A DNA stretch of 64,000 nt, from contig NZ_JAKFFT010000004.1 of assembly GCF_021502655.1 (NCBI RefSeq), forward strand, positions 868,001 through 932,000, given 5' to 3'. The position numbers and the translations under genes are program-made. The notes below the pieces were generated by a model. The model searched no databases, was not told the origin of the DNA, and saw only the letters and a list, made by a program, of their open reading frames with translations. The DNA comes from Dyadobacter sp. CY347 (GTDB lineage Bacteria > Bacteroidota > Bacteroidia > Cytophagales > Spirosomataceae). Positions 8,999 through 16,997 of this stretch are shown here, piece by piece. The first letter of the stretch is position 1. Each line of letters begins with the position of its first letter.

Positions 8999-9802
8999 AT
9001 GCGTGTGGGTTTTCTAAACATCAATTGGGCCGACGTCCTGGATGTTTTTTTGGTGGCCGTTCTTCTATATCAGGTTTTTACACTTGTCCGCGGAAGCATT
9101 GCAAGCCGGGTTTTTCTGGGCTACTTGTTTGTTTACGTGTTCTATCTGGTAGTAAAAGGACTCGGACTAGGCTTACTTACCGCGATCCTTCAATATTTCA
9201 TGGGCGTCGGTGCCGTGGCCTTGATTGTTATTTTTCAACAGGAGATCCGGCGGTTTTTGCTCATTATAGGTAAATCCACGATTTATACGAATAATGGCCT
9301 GCTGAAAAAAGTAATGGGCAGTTCGGTGCTGGATATGAAAGGCAAAAATCTTAGGGAAATCGTGGATGCTTCCAAAACCATTGCTTCCAATTTCACCGGC
9401 GCACTGATCGTCGTCAACAAGCGTGATGACCTGAGCAAATTTGTTGAAACGGGTGAACTGCTGGATGCGCGTGTTTCCAAGCCGCTGCTTGTGTCCTTAT
9501 TCAATCAATACAGCGAGCTGCATGATGGGGCCATTATTATTGTGGATGGCGTTTTGAAAGCGGCCAGATGTGTTTTGCCAGTGGCCGATGGTGTCGATGT
9601 TCCGTCTTCATTAGGATTCAGGCACCGCGCAGCCATGGGCATGAGCGAGGCGACGGATGCCATTGTGATCGTTATTTCTGAGCAAACAGGCAAGATTTCG
9701 CTGGCCGTGGAAGGCGAGCTGCATAGCAACATTCCTTATTCCGAGCTTGAAAACCGAATTGAAGAATATCTGAATTCGGATGTGCAACGTATGCCCAAGT
9801 AA
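8999..9802 (+). CDS. cdaA: Diadenylate cyclase CdaA (c-di-AMP synthase)
   Basis: A 267-aa membrane enzyme making cyclic di-AMP from two ATP. The N-terminal 90 residues contain about three transmembrane helices (WADVLDVFLVAVLLY, FLGYLFVYVFYLVV, an LLTAILQYFMGVGAVALIVIF-like helix) as in CdaA. The DisA_N domain follows, with the catalytic DGA motif at residues 176-178 (ELHDGAII) and the RHR motif at 208-210 (GFRHRAAMGMSE). c-di-AMP usually controls potassium and osmolyte homeostasis and envelope integrity. No CdaR, GlmM or phosphodiesterase gene is adjacent. It probably shares a transcript with folP, and an independent promoter upstream of rpsT begins the next unit. Confidence 0.96.
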   Translation: MRVGFLNINWADVLDVFLVAVLLYQVFTLVRGSIASRVFLGYLFVYVFYLVVKGLGLGLLTAILQYFMGVGAVALIVIFQQEIRRFLLIIGKSTIYTNNGLLKKVMGSSVLDMKGKNLREIVDASKTIASNFTGALIVVNKRDDLSKFVETGELLDARVSKPLLVSLFNQYSELHDGAIIIVDGVLKAARCVLPVADGVDVPSSLGFRHRAAMGMSEATDAIVIVISEQTGKISLAVEGELHSNIPYSELENRIEEYLNSDVQRMPK

Positions 9803-9838
9803 GTATTGTGAGGTTTAGCAAATATATTTACAGCTAAA

Positions 9839-9870
9839 TTTGGCATTTCAACCAGCAATTTCTATTTTTG
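9839..9870 (+). promoter_or_regulatory. Promoter for rpsT (TTTG-N20-TATTTTTG)
   Basis: TTTG at 9839-9842 and TATTTTTG at 9863-9870, 20 nt apart, match both boxes of the Bacteroidota consensus exactly. The ATG of rpsT lies 37 nt downstream of the -7 box. Confidence 0.85.
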
Positions 9871-9907
9871 CAAACCGAATAGAAGAAGAGAAAATTATCA
9901 TTACAAA

Positions 9908-10171
9908 ATGGCAAATCATAAATCAGCATTAAAAAGAATCCGCGCTAACGAAACAAAGCGTTTGCGTAATCGCTACCAACACAAAACTACACGTTCATAC
10001 ATAAAGAAATTGCGTGATACGACCGATAAGGCAGTAGCTGTTGAAGTTTACAAAACTGTATCTTCAATGTTGGATCGTTTGGCAAAGAAAAACATCATCC
10101 ACAAGAAAAAAGCTTCTAACCAGAAGTCGAAATTGGCCAAATTGGTTAATTCACTTTCAGTAGCAGCATAA
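9908..10171 (+). CDS. rpsT: 30S ribosomal protein S20
   Basis: An 87-aa basic protein that binds 16S rRNA early in 30S assembly. The N-terminus [28 protein letters not shown] region, rich in Lys and Arg, and the helix ending [24 protein letters not shown] are diagnostic. Length is typical. It is a single-gene unit with its own consensus promoter and a strong terminator. S20 genes are often autoregulated at translation, but nothing in the 37-nt leader shows that here. Confidence 0.98.
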   Translation: MANHKSALKRIRANETKRLRNRYQHKTTRSYIKKLRDTTDKAVAVEVYKTVSSMLDRLAKKNIIHKKKASNQKSKLAKLVNSLSVAA

Positions 10172-10193
10172 TTTTTTCCTGCGACAAAGAATT

Positions 10194-10226
10194 TAGCCCC
10201 GGTAACACTGTTATCGGGGTTTTCTA
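10194..10226 (+). terminator. Rho-independent terminator after rpsT
   Basis: AGCCCCGGTAAC pairs with GTTATCGGGG(TT), a 10-bp GC-rich stem with one G-U wobble and a 3-nt loop, followed by TTTTCTATTTTT. Confidence 0.9.
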
Positions 10227-10254
10227 TTTTTATCGTATATTGCGTTTTCAAGAG

Positions 10255-10294
10255 GAAACCTTGTAAGGCTAAGATGCTTTACAAGGTTTCTTTT
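10255..10294. terminator. Second hairpin downstream of rpsT
   Basis: GAAACCTTGTAA (10255-10266) pairs perfectly with TTACAAGGTTTC (10279-10290) around a 12-nt loop, followed by TTTT. It lies between the rpsT terminator and the beta-propeller gene at 10345. It may be a back-up terminator or a leader structure of the next gene. Confidence 0.55.
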
Positions 10295-10344
10295 GGTATA
10301 AAAGCATTTCATTTTTAAACCACCTATAACTTAAATTCTTTTCT

Positions 10345-11625
10345 ATGAAAAAAGTCGCATTAATTGCAGGTTTGGCGGCGCTGGGAGCGGTTCCCACGAT
10401 TGCCCAATCACCTATCAACTTCAATGCCAGGGGTTTGGTTGTTGTTTCGGATGCTGATATGGCGGCATCGGCACTCGTTGATGGAAAGCTATTTAGGGAC
10501 AACACTGCAAAGGATCTTCTCACTACAATTAAATTCCCTGTCGAACGCGGAAGTAAAGGGCTAGGCAGCGCTTTGGTTTCGAACTCTGCGCTGGCTTCGG
10601 GAAAAACACTGGCCGTACCCGCCACGGGAACGCTCGCATACGTGCTCGACAGCAGGTTGCGCCCAGAGGACGGTGTTAGTGAATATAAAGACGCATCCGC
10701 TGAATTTCCTGCGGGAGAAAAACTGTTCGTGGTAGACATTACCAATCTGGCGGCGCCAAAAGCAAAGTTTGGATTCCCGGTTGGACGCAAACCGAATGCC
10801 ATTGATGTAAATAAAAACGAGCTGATCCTGACTACGAATGATGTAGGAAAAGAACTGGTATTCATTGAAGCCGGGCCAGATGGCAAGCCGGCGCGTTTCC
10901 TGAACTTACCCGCAGCCATTGATACCACCAATAAAATCATTGACATTACCTGGCATCCGTCGGGTGATTTCATTGCATTTACGCTTGATAACTCCAATGA
11001 AGTTGGACTTTATAAGGTAATCCGCGAAGCAGGCAAGTTCAAGAATGTGGAAATGGTGGGTAAGCCGGTTAAGGTAGGAGCGGAGCCTTCTTTTGGCAGG
11101 TTCTCGCCGGATGGAAAGCATTATTTTGTGCTGGATACGAAAACGGCAACGCCTGGGAAAGGCGCGGGCGACGGCGAGATCCATGTTGTAAATTTCTCGA
11201 TGGACGGTGCAATCGAACACAAAGTAGCGGCTCAGGTTCCTGCCGGAACCAACTCGGGTTCGTTCGCAATAAGCCCGGACGGCTCTATACTGGTGACTGT
11301 CAATGCCGGCAAAAGCGGTGCGCCCTGGACAGAAGCAGGGTCGGGGACGGGCGCTTCGCTAACATTATATAAGGTCGCAACGCCGACTGGCGCATTGACC
11401 AAAGTGGCCGACTATCCGTTTGAAGGAATTTATCCGCAAAGCGTAGCGTTCGATAAGGATGGTTCAAACATTGCCGTTTCTGTATTTGAATATCTGGCCT
11501 ATGGCACAGGAAATGGCGGAGTTGAGTTCTGGACGGTTGCAAAAGGCGACTCACCTTCGCTCAAAAAACAGGGAGCGATGATCAGCGTGGGAAAAGGTGC
11601 CCACACATTAAGGGTTATTCCTTGA
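10345..11625 (+). CDS. Secreted beta-propeller protein (lactonase/YncE-like)
   Basis: A 426-aa protein with a Sec signal peptide (MKKVALIAGLAALGAV, likely cleaved after TIA before Gln). The mature chain is made of repeated blade-like segments, each with a short strand, an SPDG, HPSGD or DKDGS turn and a return strand: PNAIDVNKNELILTTND, ITWHPSGDFIAFT, GRFSPDGKHYFVLD, FAISPDGSILVTVNAG, SVAFDKDGSNIAVSVF. This is the seven-bladed propeller pattern seen in YncE and 6-phosphogluconolactonase-like families. No catalytic residues can be assigned, so binding or lactonase activity is undecided. It stands alone between two terminators. Confidence 0.8.
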   Translation: MKKVALIAGLAALGAVPTIAQSPINFNARGLVVVSDADMAASALVDGKLFRDNTAKDLLTTIKFPVERGSKGLGSALVSNSALASGKTLAVPATGTLAYVLDSRLRPEDGVSEYKDASAEFPAGEKLFVVDITNLAAPKAKFGFPVGRKPNAIDVNKNELILTTNDVGKELVFIEAGPDGKPARFLNLPAAIDTTNKIIDITWHPSGDFIAFTLDNSNEVGLYKVIREAGKFKNVEMVGKPVKVGAEPSFGRFSPDGKHYFVLDTKTATPGKGAGDGEIHVVNFSMDGAIEHKVAAQVPAGTNSGSFAISPDGSILVTVNAGKSGAPWTEAGSGTGASLTLYKVATPTGALTKVADYPFEGIYPQSVAFDKDGSNIAVSVFEYLAYGTGNGGVEFWTVAKGDSPSLKKQGAMISVGKGAHTLRVIP

Positions 11626-11647
11626 TCGCATTCACATATTTTCTATG

Positions 11648-11686
11648 GAGCGGGCTGGTAATCACCGGTCCGCTTCGTTTGTTTTA
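11648..11686 (+). terminator. Terminator after the beta-propeller gene
   Basis: AGCGGGCTGGT pairs with ACCGGTCCGCT around AATC (11-bp stem with two wobbles), followed by TCGTTTGTTTT. Confidence 0.75.
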
Positions 11687-11720
11687 GTTCGTTCAACATG
11701 CGAATTCATTCTGAATTTCG

Positions 11721-11728
11721 TAGTTTTG
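11721..11728 (+). promoter_or_regulatory. Bacteroidota -7 box TAGTTTTG for the ABC-F gene
   Basis: An exact TAnnTTTG match 30 nt upstream of the ATG at 11759. The expected -33 position (about 11697-11700) reads CATG and is a weak match. Confidence 0.6.
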
Positions 11729-11758
11729 CGCTTTCATTCATAAAAAATTTATTTTAAA

Positions 11759-13372
11759 ATGATTACGGTTCAGAACGTATCATTGCGATACGGCAAAAGG
11801 GTATTATTCGATGAGGTTAATATAAAGTTTGTTCCCGGCAATTGTTATGGTGTGATCGGAGCGAATGGCGCGGGGAAATCTACATTCTTGAAGATCCTTT
11901 CAGGCGAAATAGAACCGCAAACAGGGAATGTAAGCATGAATCCGGGGGAAAGGATGACTTTCCTGAAACAGGATCAGTTCGAATTCGACGCATATACGGT
12001 GATGGATACGGTGATCCTGGGCCACGAGCGCCTTTATAAGATCATGAAGGAGCGCGAGGCGATTTATGAAAAAGAAGAATTTACCGATGCCGATGGTGAA
12101 AAGGCAGCGGATCTGGAAGCCGAATTCGCTGACTTGAATGGTTGGGAAGCCGAAACCGAGGCTGCACAGTTATTGAGCGGATTAGGCCTGACGGAAGAAC
12201 AGCATTCGGCCACAATGGGCGATTTGAATGCCAATGATAAAGTAAGGGTTTTGCTTGCGCAGGCACTTTTTGGCAATCCGGATGTGCTGCTTTTAGATGA
12301 GCCTACCAACAACCTGGACGTTGAAACGGTGCTTTGGCTGGAAAACTTCCTGGCCGATTTCAAAAACACTGTGATCGTAGTTTCTCACGACAGGCACTTC
12401 CTGGACGAAGTTTGTACACATGTTGTAGACATCGATTTCAGCAAAGTGCAAATGTTCTCGGGTAATTATTCTTTCTGGTATGAATCAAGCCAGCTGGCTT
12501 TGAAGCAACGTCAGGACCAGAATAAGAAGTCGGAAGATAAGCGTAAGGAATTGGAAGATTTCATCAGGAGATTTAGCGCCAATGCATCCAAATCAAAGCA
12601 AGCGACTTCCCGCGCCAAACTGTTGGATAAACTTACCATTGATGACATTAAACCATCTTCGCGTAAATATCCATACATCGCTTTCAAATCTGAAAGGGAA
12701 GTGGGAGATCAGCTTCTGCGTGTTGAGGGCCTGTCGAAAACCGCTGATGACGGCACGAAGCTTTTTGAGAATGTCAGTTTTAATGTAAATAAAGGGGATA
12801 AAATCGCATTTGTAAGCCGTAATGTAATGGCTATCAGCTCTTTCTTTGACATTATTAATGAAGAACAGAAAGCTGATAAAGGAAATTACACCTGGGGCGT
12901 GACCATTACGAAATCCTATTTCACAAAAGATCCAACTTCGTTTTTCGATGTAGACCTCAACCTGGTTGACTGGCTGCGTCAATATTCTGAGGAGAAAGAT
13001 GAAAGCTTTATCCGTGGGTTTTTGGGAAGAATGCTTTTCTCAGGCGAAGAATCTCTGAAAAAAGCGAAAGTGCTTTCCGGAGGTGAAAAAGTGCGTTGTA
13101 TGCTTTCAAGAACAATGCTTTCCGGTGCGAATGCATTGATTTTGGATGACCCTACCAACCACCTTGACCTTGAATCGATTACGGCTTTGAACAACGGGCT
13201 GATCGATTTCTCAGGCTGCCTTTTGTTCTATTCCCATGACCACCAGTTCGTGCACACCATTGCGAACCGGATCATTGAAATCGGGCCGAAAGGGATTTTG
13301 GATAAATTAATGTCTTATGATGAGTTCCTGAAAGACGAAACTGTGAAGCAGCAGCGTCAGAAACTTTACTGA
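11759..13372 (+). CDS. ABC-F family ATPase, YbiT-like, with a degenerate second ATP site
   Basis: A 537-aa soluble protein with two ABC ATPase domains and no membrane segment, the ABC-F layout of ribosome-associated translation factors. NBD1 has a full Walker A (GANGAGKST, residues 34-42), Walker B LLLDEPTNNLD and VSHDRHF, but its signature is GDLNANDKVRV instead of LSGG. NBD2 has a perfect LSGGEKVRC and a switch His (SHDHQF), but the Walker A is replaced by FVSRNVMAISSFF (residues 351-363), without the GxxGxGKS lysine, and Walker B ends LILDDPTNHLD with Asp for the usual Glu. The linker (about residues 240-300) is Lys-rich and helical. Overall similarity is to YbiT. Whether it acts on ribosomes or gives antibiotic protection cannot be read here. 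Confidence 0.93.
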   Translation: MITVQNVSLRYGKRVLFDEVNIKFVPGNCYGVIGANGAGKSTFLKILSGEIEPQTGNVSMNPGERMTFLKQDQFEFDAYTVMDTVILGHERLYKIMKEREAIYEKEEFTDADGEKAADLEAEFADLNGWEAETEAAQLLSGLGLTEEQHSATMGDLNANDKVRVLLAQALFGNPDVLLLDEPTNNLDVETVLWLENFLADFKNTVIVVSHDRHFLDEVCTHVVDIDFSKVQMFSGNYSFWYESSQLALKQRQDQNKKSEDKRKELEDFIRRFSANASKSKQATSRAKLLDKLTIDDIKPSSRKYPYIAFKSEREVGDQLLRVEGLSKTADDGTKLFENVSFNVNKGDKIAFVSRNVMAISSFFDIINEEQKADKGNYTWGVTITKSYFTKDPTSFFDVDLNLVDWLRQYSEEKDESFIRGFLGRMLFSGEESLKKAKVLSGGEKVRCMLSRTMLSGANALILDDPTNHLDLESITALNNGLIDFSGCLLFYSHDHQFVHTIANRIIEIGPKGILDKLMSYDEFLKDETVKQQRQKLY

Positions 13373-13392
13373 TATCTGAGTAATAATAAAGG

Positions 13393-13430
13393 AAAAGCCC
13401 CGGTCACTGTAAAGTAACCGGGGCTTTTTT
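13393..13430. terminator. Bidirectional terminator between convergent genes
   Basis: AAAAGCCCCGGT pairs with ACCGGGGCTTTT, a 12-bp perfect stem with a 12-nt loop, flanked by A and T runs. It separates the ABC-F gene from the GMC operon. Confidence 0.92.
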
Positions 13431-13448
13431 GATATTAAGAACAAAATC

Positions 13449-14084
13449 TTATTCGTAGCTCAAACCGTACTGCTTCAGAACATCTGCGGGAACACCTTCC
13501 CAAACATTCGGCGTGTTGCCCATATAACCTAAATCAGCGATGCCGATTTTAGATGTATAGTAACCGGATGCTGTTAAATTGCGCATCAGATTGAAGAATG
13601 CAACGCCCTGGCTGTGCATCGGTTTTGCTTTTTCAGGATACGCGATGTCGTCCACAATTTGTAATTGCTGCGCTTTTGTCAACAATGTGAAGCTTTTTGT
13701 GAATCTCTTATTTGATTCTATATCAAGCCATTTCAAACCACCACGCAATGGAACCTGGTTTTGAGGCATATCCTTAACAATAAAATCAATAAACTCAGGA
13801 ACACCCGCTTGTGAGGCGCTGCCCGATTTGTCGTCGGCTGGAATGATAATATCCACCAAAACCTTTATCGTTGCCAGTTCCGCCACGGTAAGGAATTTTT
13901 CCTTCATCAATTTCGCGTCCCTGATCGCTTCGTCCTTGGTCCTTCCGCCCGGAATCTTGATCGGGGTTTCCGGTGGCATCTGCGTTTCCAGCTCCCTTTG
14001 TTCCGCCATAGCAATCTGCGGATTAAGCGCAGTAATGCCTAATGAGCTGAGCGTTAATGCTTTTAATGTATCTCTACGTTTCAT
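13449..14084 (-). CDS. Gluconate 2-dehydrogenase subunit 3 family protein (Tat-exported)
   Basis: A 211-aa small subunit of a GMC-type dehydrogenase complex. The N-terminus MKRRDTLKALTLSSLG has the twin arginines and hydrophobic stretch of a Tat signal. The gluconate 2-DH subunit 3 domain follows, with FLTVAELATIKVLVDIIIPAD near residue 65 and GVPEFIDFIVKDM, then a helical C-terminal half with QGVAFFNLMRNLTASGYYTS. It lies 28 nt downstream of the GMC oxidoreductase gene in the same operon. In the known Burkholderia glucose dehydrogenase the homologous gamma subunit carries the export signal for the catalytic subunit, and the same division of labour is likely here. Confidence 0.92.
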   Translation of the reverse strand: MKRRDTLKALTLSSLGITALNPQIAMAEQRELETQMPPETPIKIPGGRTKDEAIRDAKLMKEKFLTVAELATIKVLVDIIIPADDKSGSASQAGVPEFIDFIVKDMPQNQVPLRGGLKWLDIESNKRFTKSFTLLTKAQQLQIVDDIAYPEKAKPMHSQGVAFFNLMRNLTASGYYTSKIGIADLGYMGNTPNVWEGVPADVLKQYGLSYE

Positions 14085-14112
14085 AGTTATGATTTGAAAC
14101 CGTGTTCAAATA

Positions 14113-15852
14113 TTAGATATTTTTCTGTTTAACCTGTTCTGTAATGTATTCCGAAGCTCTCATCGAAAGCGCAAGGATGGTCCATGTAGGGTTTTTGTCC
14201 GCTTGTGACACGAAAGAACCACCGTCAACCACAAATACGTTTTTCGCGTCGTGTGCTTGTGAGAACTTGTTGAGTGCAGAAGTTTTCGGATCGTTACCCA
14301 TCCTTACTGTTCCTACTTCGTGAATGATACGACCAGGAGCTGCAATGCCGTAATTTGTGTCGGCGCCAGGCTTGGTTCCGCTTGCAACACCACCTAATGC
14401 ATGAATGATCTCTTCAAAAGTATCATGCATGTGTTTCGCCTGCTTGATCTCGTAATCCGTCCATTTGTAATGGAAACGAAGCACAGGGATACCAAACTTA
14501 TCCACCACATTCGGGTCAATTTCACAGTAATTGTCAAAATTTGGAACCGCTTCTCCACGACCGGCCATGCCGACATAGGCTCCGTAAAAACGACGGTAAT
14601 CCTCTTTCAATGATGAACCATATCCACCTGCTGGCTTAGTAACGCCTGCTGCTGTCGGATATTTACCATTCATGTTTTCAATTCCGGCACCAAATCCGTA
14701 GCTCGGCATACCCATTCCACCGCCGTATTCAATGTGGTAACCTCTTGGGAAATCCAGTTTTTTGTTATCCAGCCACCAAGGCGTGTACACGTGCATTCCG
14801 CCTACGCCGTCTTCGTTGTAACGTTTTCTGTCCATCAAATGTGGTAAGAATGCGCCGCGCGATGCACCTGTTGAATCGTGCAGATATCTTCCCACAACGC
14901 CGCTTGAATTGGCTAGTCCGTTCGGGTGTCTGTCTGATTTTGAGTTCAAAAGCAATCTTGCAGATTCCCCTGCGCTGGCAGCAAGAACCACAACTTTTGC
15001 CTTAATGGTATGCTCGGTAAGTTTTTGGCTGTCAACATAAGAAACGCCTGTTGCAAGTCCGGTAACCGGATCGGTAAGCACTTCACGCGCCATCGCGTTG
15101 TTGATCAATGTAACATTGCCGGTTTTTACAGCAGGGATACAAAGAACAGATGACGATGAAAAATCCGCATATGCCTGGCAGGCGCGAGAGCATTGGCTGC
15201 AATAGAAGCAAACGCCGCGCTGATCATTAATGGGCTTTGTCAGGATTGAAAGCCTCGAAGGGATAACCGGAATGTTGGCTTTTTTTCCAGCTTGTTTGAT
15301 GAACAGCTCGTGCAAACGTGGCTTTGGCGGAGGAAGGAAAATCCCGTCCGGCTCATTGTCCATGTTCTCAACCGTTCCGAAAACGCCGATCAGCTTATCA
15401 ACCTTGTCGTAATATGGTTTTACATCGTCGTAACCGATTGGCCAGTCGTCGCCAAGTCCGTCAATGCTTTTTCTTTTGAAATCTTTTGGTCCGAAACGCA
15501 GGGAAATGCGGCCCCAGTGATTGGTACGGCCACCCAGCATCCGTGACCTGAACCAGTCGAATTGTGTTCCGTTCTTTCTTGTGTAAGGTTCCCCTTCCAG
15601 TTCCCAGCCTCCCCAGGCGGCATCGAAATCCCCAAACGGGCGGTGGTTGGAAGCACCGCGGCGTGGCGACTCGTACGGCCATTTAAGCTGTGTAATATAT
15701 TTAGGATCAGCAGGATCGAAATATCCACCTGCCTCTAATAAAGCCACTTTAGCTCCTTGTTGGGCAAGTTGAAGTGCTGCCATTCCGCCTCCCGCTCCTG
15801 AGCCAATGATGCAGACGTCAAAAACGGCAGGTTGTTCTTTGATTTGAAACAT
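14113..15852 (-). CDS. GMC-family FAD-dependent oxidoreductase (catalytic subunit)
   Basis: A 579-aa flavoprotein expected to oxidise a sugar or polyol alcohol group. The N-terminus has the FAD-binding GSGAGGGMAALQLA motif and LLEAGGYFD. Residues 215-225 hold four cysteines in the pattern C-x2-C-x2-C-x3-C (CFYCSQCSRAC), a likely iron-sulfur site of the kind found in bacterial FAD glucose dehydrogenases. Near the C-terminus are HEVGTVRMGNDP and FVVDGGSFVSQADKNPTWTI, the GMC_oxred_C signature. It has no signal peptide, while its operon partner has a Tat signal. No cytochrome c subunit is encoded nearby, so the electron acceptor is unknown. Substrate specificity cannot be told. Confidence 0.93.
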   Translation of the reverse strand: MFQIKEQPAVFDVCIIGSGAGGGMAALQLAQQGAKVALLEAGGYFDPADPKYITQLKWPYESPRRGASNHRPFGDFDAAWGGWELEGEPYTRKNGTQFDWFRSRMLGGRTNHWGRISLRFGPKDFKRKSIDGLGDDWPIGYDDVKPYYDKVDKLIGVFGTVENMDNEPDGIFLPPPKPRLHELFIKQAGKKANIPVIPSRLSILTKPINDQRGVCFYCSQCSRACQAYADFSSSSVLCIPAVKTGNVTLINNAMAREVLTDPVTGLATGVSYVDSQKLTEHTIKAKVVVLAASAGESARLLLNSKSDRHPNGLANSSGVVGRYLHDSTGASRGAFLPHLMDRKRYNEDGVGGMHVYTPWWLDNKKLDFPRGYHIEYGGGMGMPSYGFGAGIENMNGKYPTAAGVTKPAGGYGSSLKEDYRRFYGAYVGMAGRGEAVPNFDNYCEIDPNVVDKFGIPVLRFHYKWTDYEIKQAKHMHDTFEEIIHALGGVASGTKPGADTNYGIAAPGRIIHEVGTVRMGNDPKTSALNKFSQAHDAKNVFVVDGGSFVSQADKNPTWTILALSMRASEYITEQVKQKNI

Positions 15853-15976
15853 AAGTAAAAGGGTAGTTTAGAAAATGCTATTTAATTAATAAATATAAAC
15901 ACGGATTATATACCAGGAGCCTGCAATCTCAATTTTAAGGGTTATTTAAAAACAATCTAAATGACGCGCCCCGACA

Positions 15977-16007
15977 TTTGCTCTTAACATTCATCGCCGT
16001 ACTTTTG
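15977..16007 (+). promoter_or_regulatory. Promoter of the threonylcarbamoyl-AMP synthase gene (TTTG-N19-TACTTTTG)
   Basis: TTTG at 15977-15980 and TACTTTTG at 16000-16007 match both consensus boxes exactly with a 19-nt spacer. Transcription should begin near 16012-16014, so any upstream in-frame TTG such as 15978 or 16005 cannot be the translation start. Confidence 0.85.
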
Positions 16008-16031
16008 CATTTTGAAAAAACAGCTCCTATT

Positions 16032-16988
16032 TTGGCCATTACCGGAATTGATATTGACGTTGCAAAAGAATTTCTCATAAAAGGGGAGTTGGTGGCTATT
16101 CCTACCGAAACAGTTTATGGATTGGCAGGTAATGCATTGAACGACAGTTCAGTGCTGTCTATCTTCGAGGTAAAAAACCGGCCGGCCTTTGATCCCCTGA
16201 TCATTCACACGGATTCTTTGGAAAAAGTGGAACATTATGTTTCAAGTTTTCCTGAAAAAGCAAGCCATCTGGCAGCGAAATTCTGGCCCGGCCCGCTGAC
16301 CTTATTGCTTCCAAAAAAACAGATCATTCCGGATCTGGTAACATCCGGGTTGGATAATGTTGCCGTACGCGTTCCTAATCACCCTTTGCTGCTTGAACTT
16401 TTGAAGGCATTGCCATTTCCACTTGCCGCGCCTAGTGCTAATCCGTTCGGCTACATTAGCCCAACGAATGCTGCGCACGTGAATGCGCAATTGGGAGAAA
16501 AGATACCTTATATATTGGATGGAGGAGAAAGTGAAGTGGGCATTGAGTCAACCATTGTCGGTTTTGAGAACGATGAGCCTGTGGTTTATCGGCTCGGCGG
16601 ATTGGCTGTTGAGGAGATAGAGGCGGTTGTTGGAAAAGTGAGACTCATGCCGCATTCTTCATCAAATCCAAAAGCACCGGGCATGTTAAAAAGCCATTAT
16701 GCGCCCAGAAAGCCGCTTTATCTCGATAAAAGAGAAACATTTCCGGCCAGTGAAGACAAGCTGACGGGCTATTTGCTTTTTGATCAATATTTGGACAACA
16801 TTGATCCCGAGTATCAGCGGATTTTAAGCAAAAGTGGCGATATGAAGGAAGCCGCGCATAATTTGTTCGCCTATCTAAGAGAATTGGACACATTGCCAAT
16901 CCAGCAAATCCATGCTGAATTCGTTCCAATGAATGGCTTGGGATTGGCCATCAATGACCGGCTGCAACGCGCCGCTGCAAAGGAATAA
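16032..16988 (+). CDS. tsaC: L-threonylcarbamoyladenylate synthase, Sua5-type
   Basis: A 318-aa enzyme that makes threonylcarbamoyl-AMP from threonine, bicarbonate and ATP for the t6A37 modification of ANN-decoding tRNAs. The YrdC domain (about residues 5-200) shows LVAIPTETVYGLAGNA, FEVKNRPAFDPLIIH, WPGPLTLLL, VAVRVPNHP and LAAPSANPFGYISPT, and the shorter Sua5 domain follows after APGMLKSHYAP. I set the start at TTG 16032 (then AITGIDIDVAKEF). No ATG is available, and the consensus promoter at 15977-16007 rules out the earlier TTG codons. The gene converges with the helicase gene, with 9 nt between the stops. Confidence 0.93.
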   Translation: MAITGIDIDVAKEFLIKGELVAIPTETVYGLAGNALNDSSVLSIFEVKNRPAFDPLIIHTDSLEKVEHYVSSFPEKASHLAAKFWPGPLTLLLPKKQIIPDLVTSGLDNVAVRVPNHPLLLELLKALPFPLAAPSANPFGYISPTNAAHVNAQLGEKIPYILDGGESEVGIESTIVGFENDEPVVYRLGGLAVEEIEAVVGKVRLMPHSSSNPKAPGMLKSHYAPRKPLYLDKRETFPASEDKLTGYLLFDQYLDNIDPEYQRILSKSGDMKEAAHNLFAYLRELDTLPIQQIHAEFVPMNGLGLAINDRLQRAAAKE

Positions 16989-16997
16989 CTTACCGTT

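Noticed and set aside
10269..10997. 242-aa open frame on the minus strand
   Set aside because: Antisense to the beta-propeller gene, Ser/Pro-rich with no motif, and its start region overlaps a conserved coding frame on the other strand.
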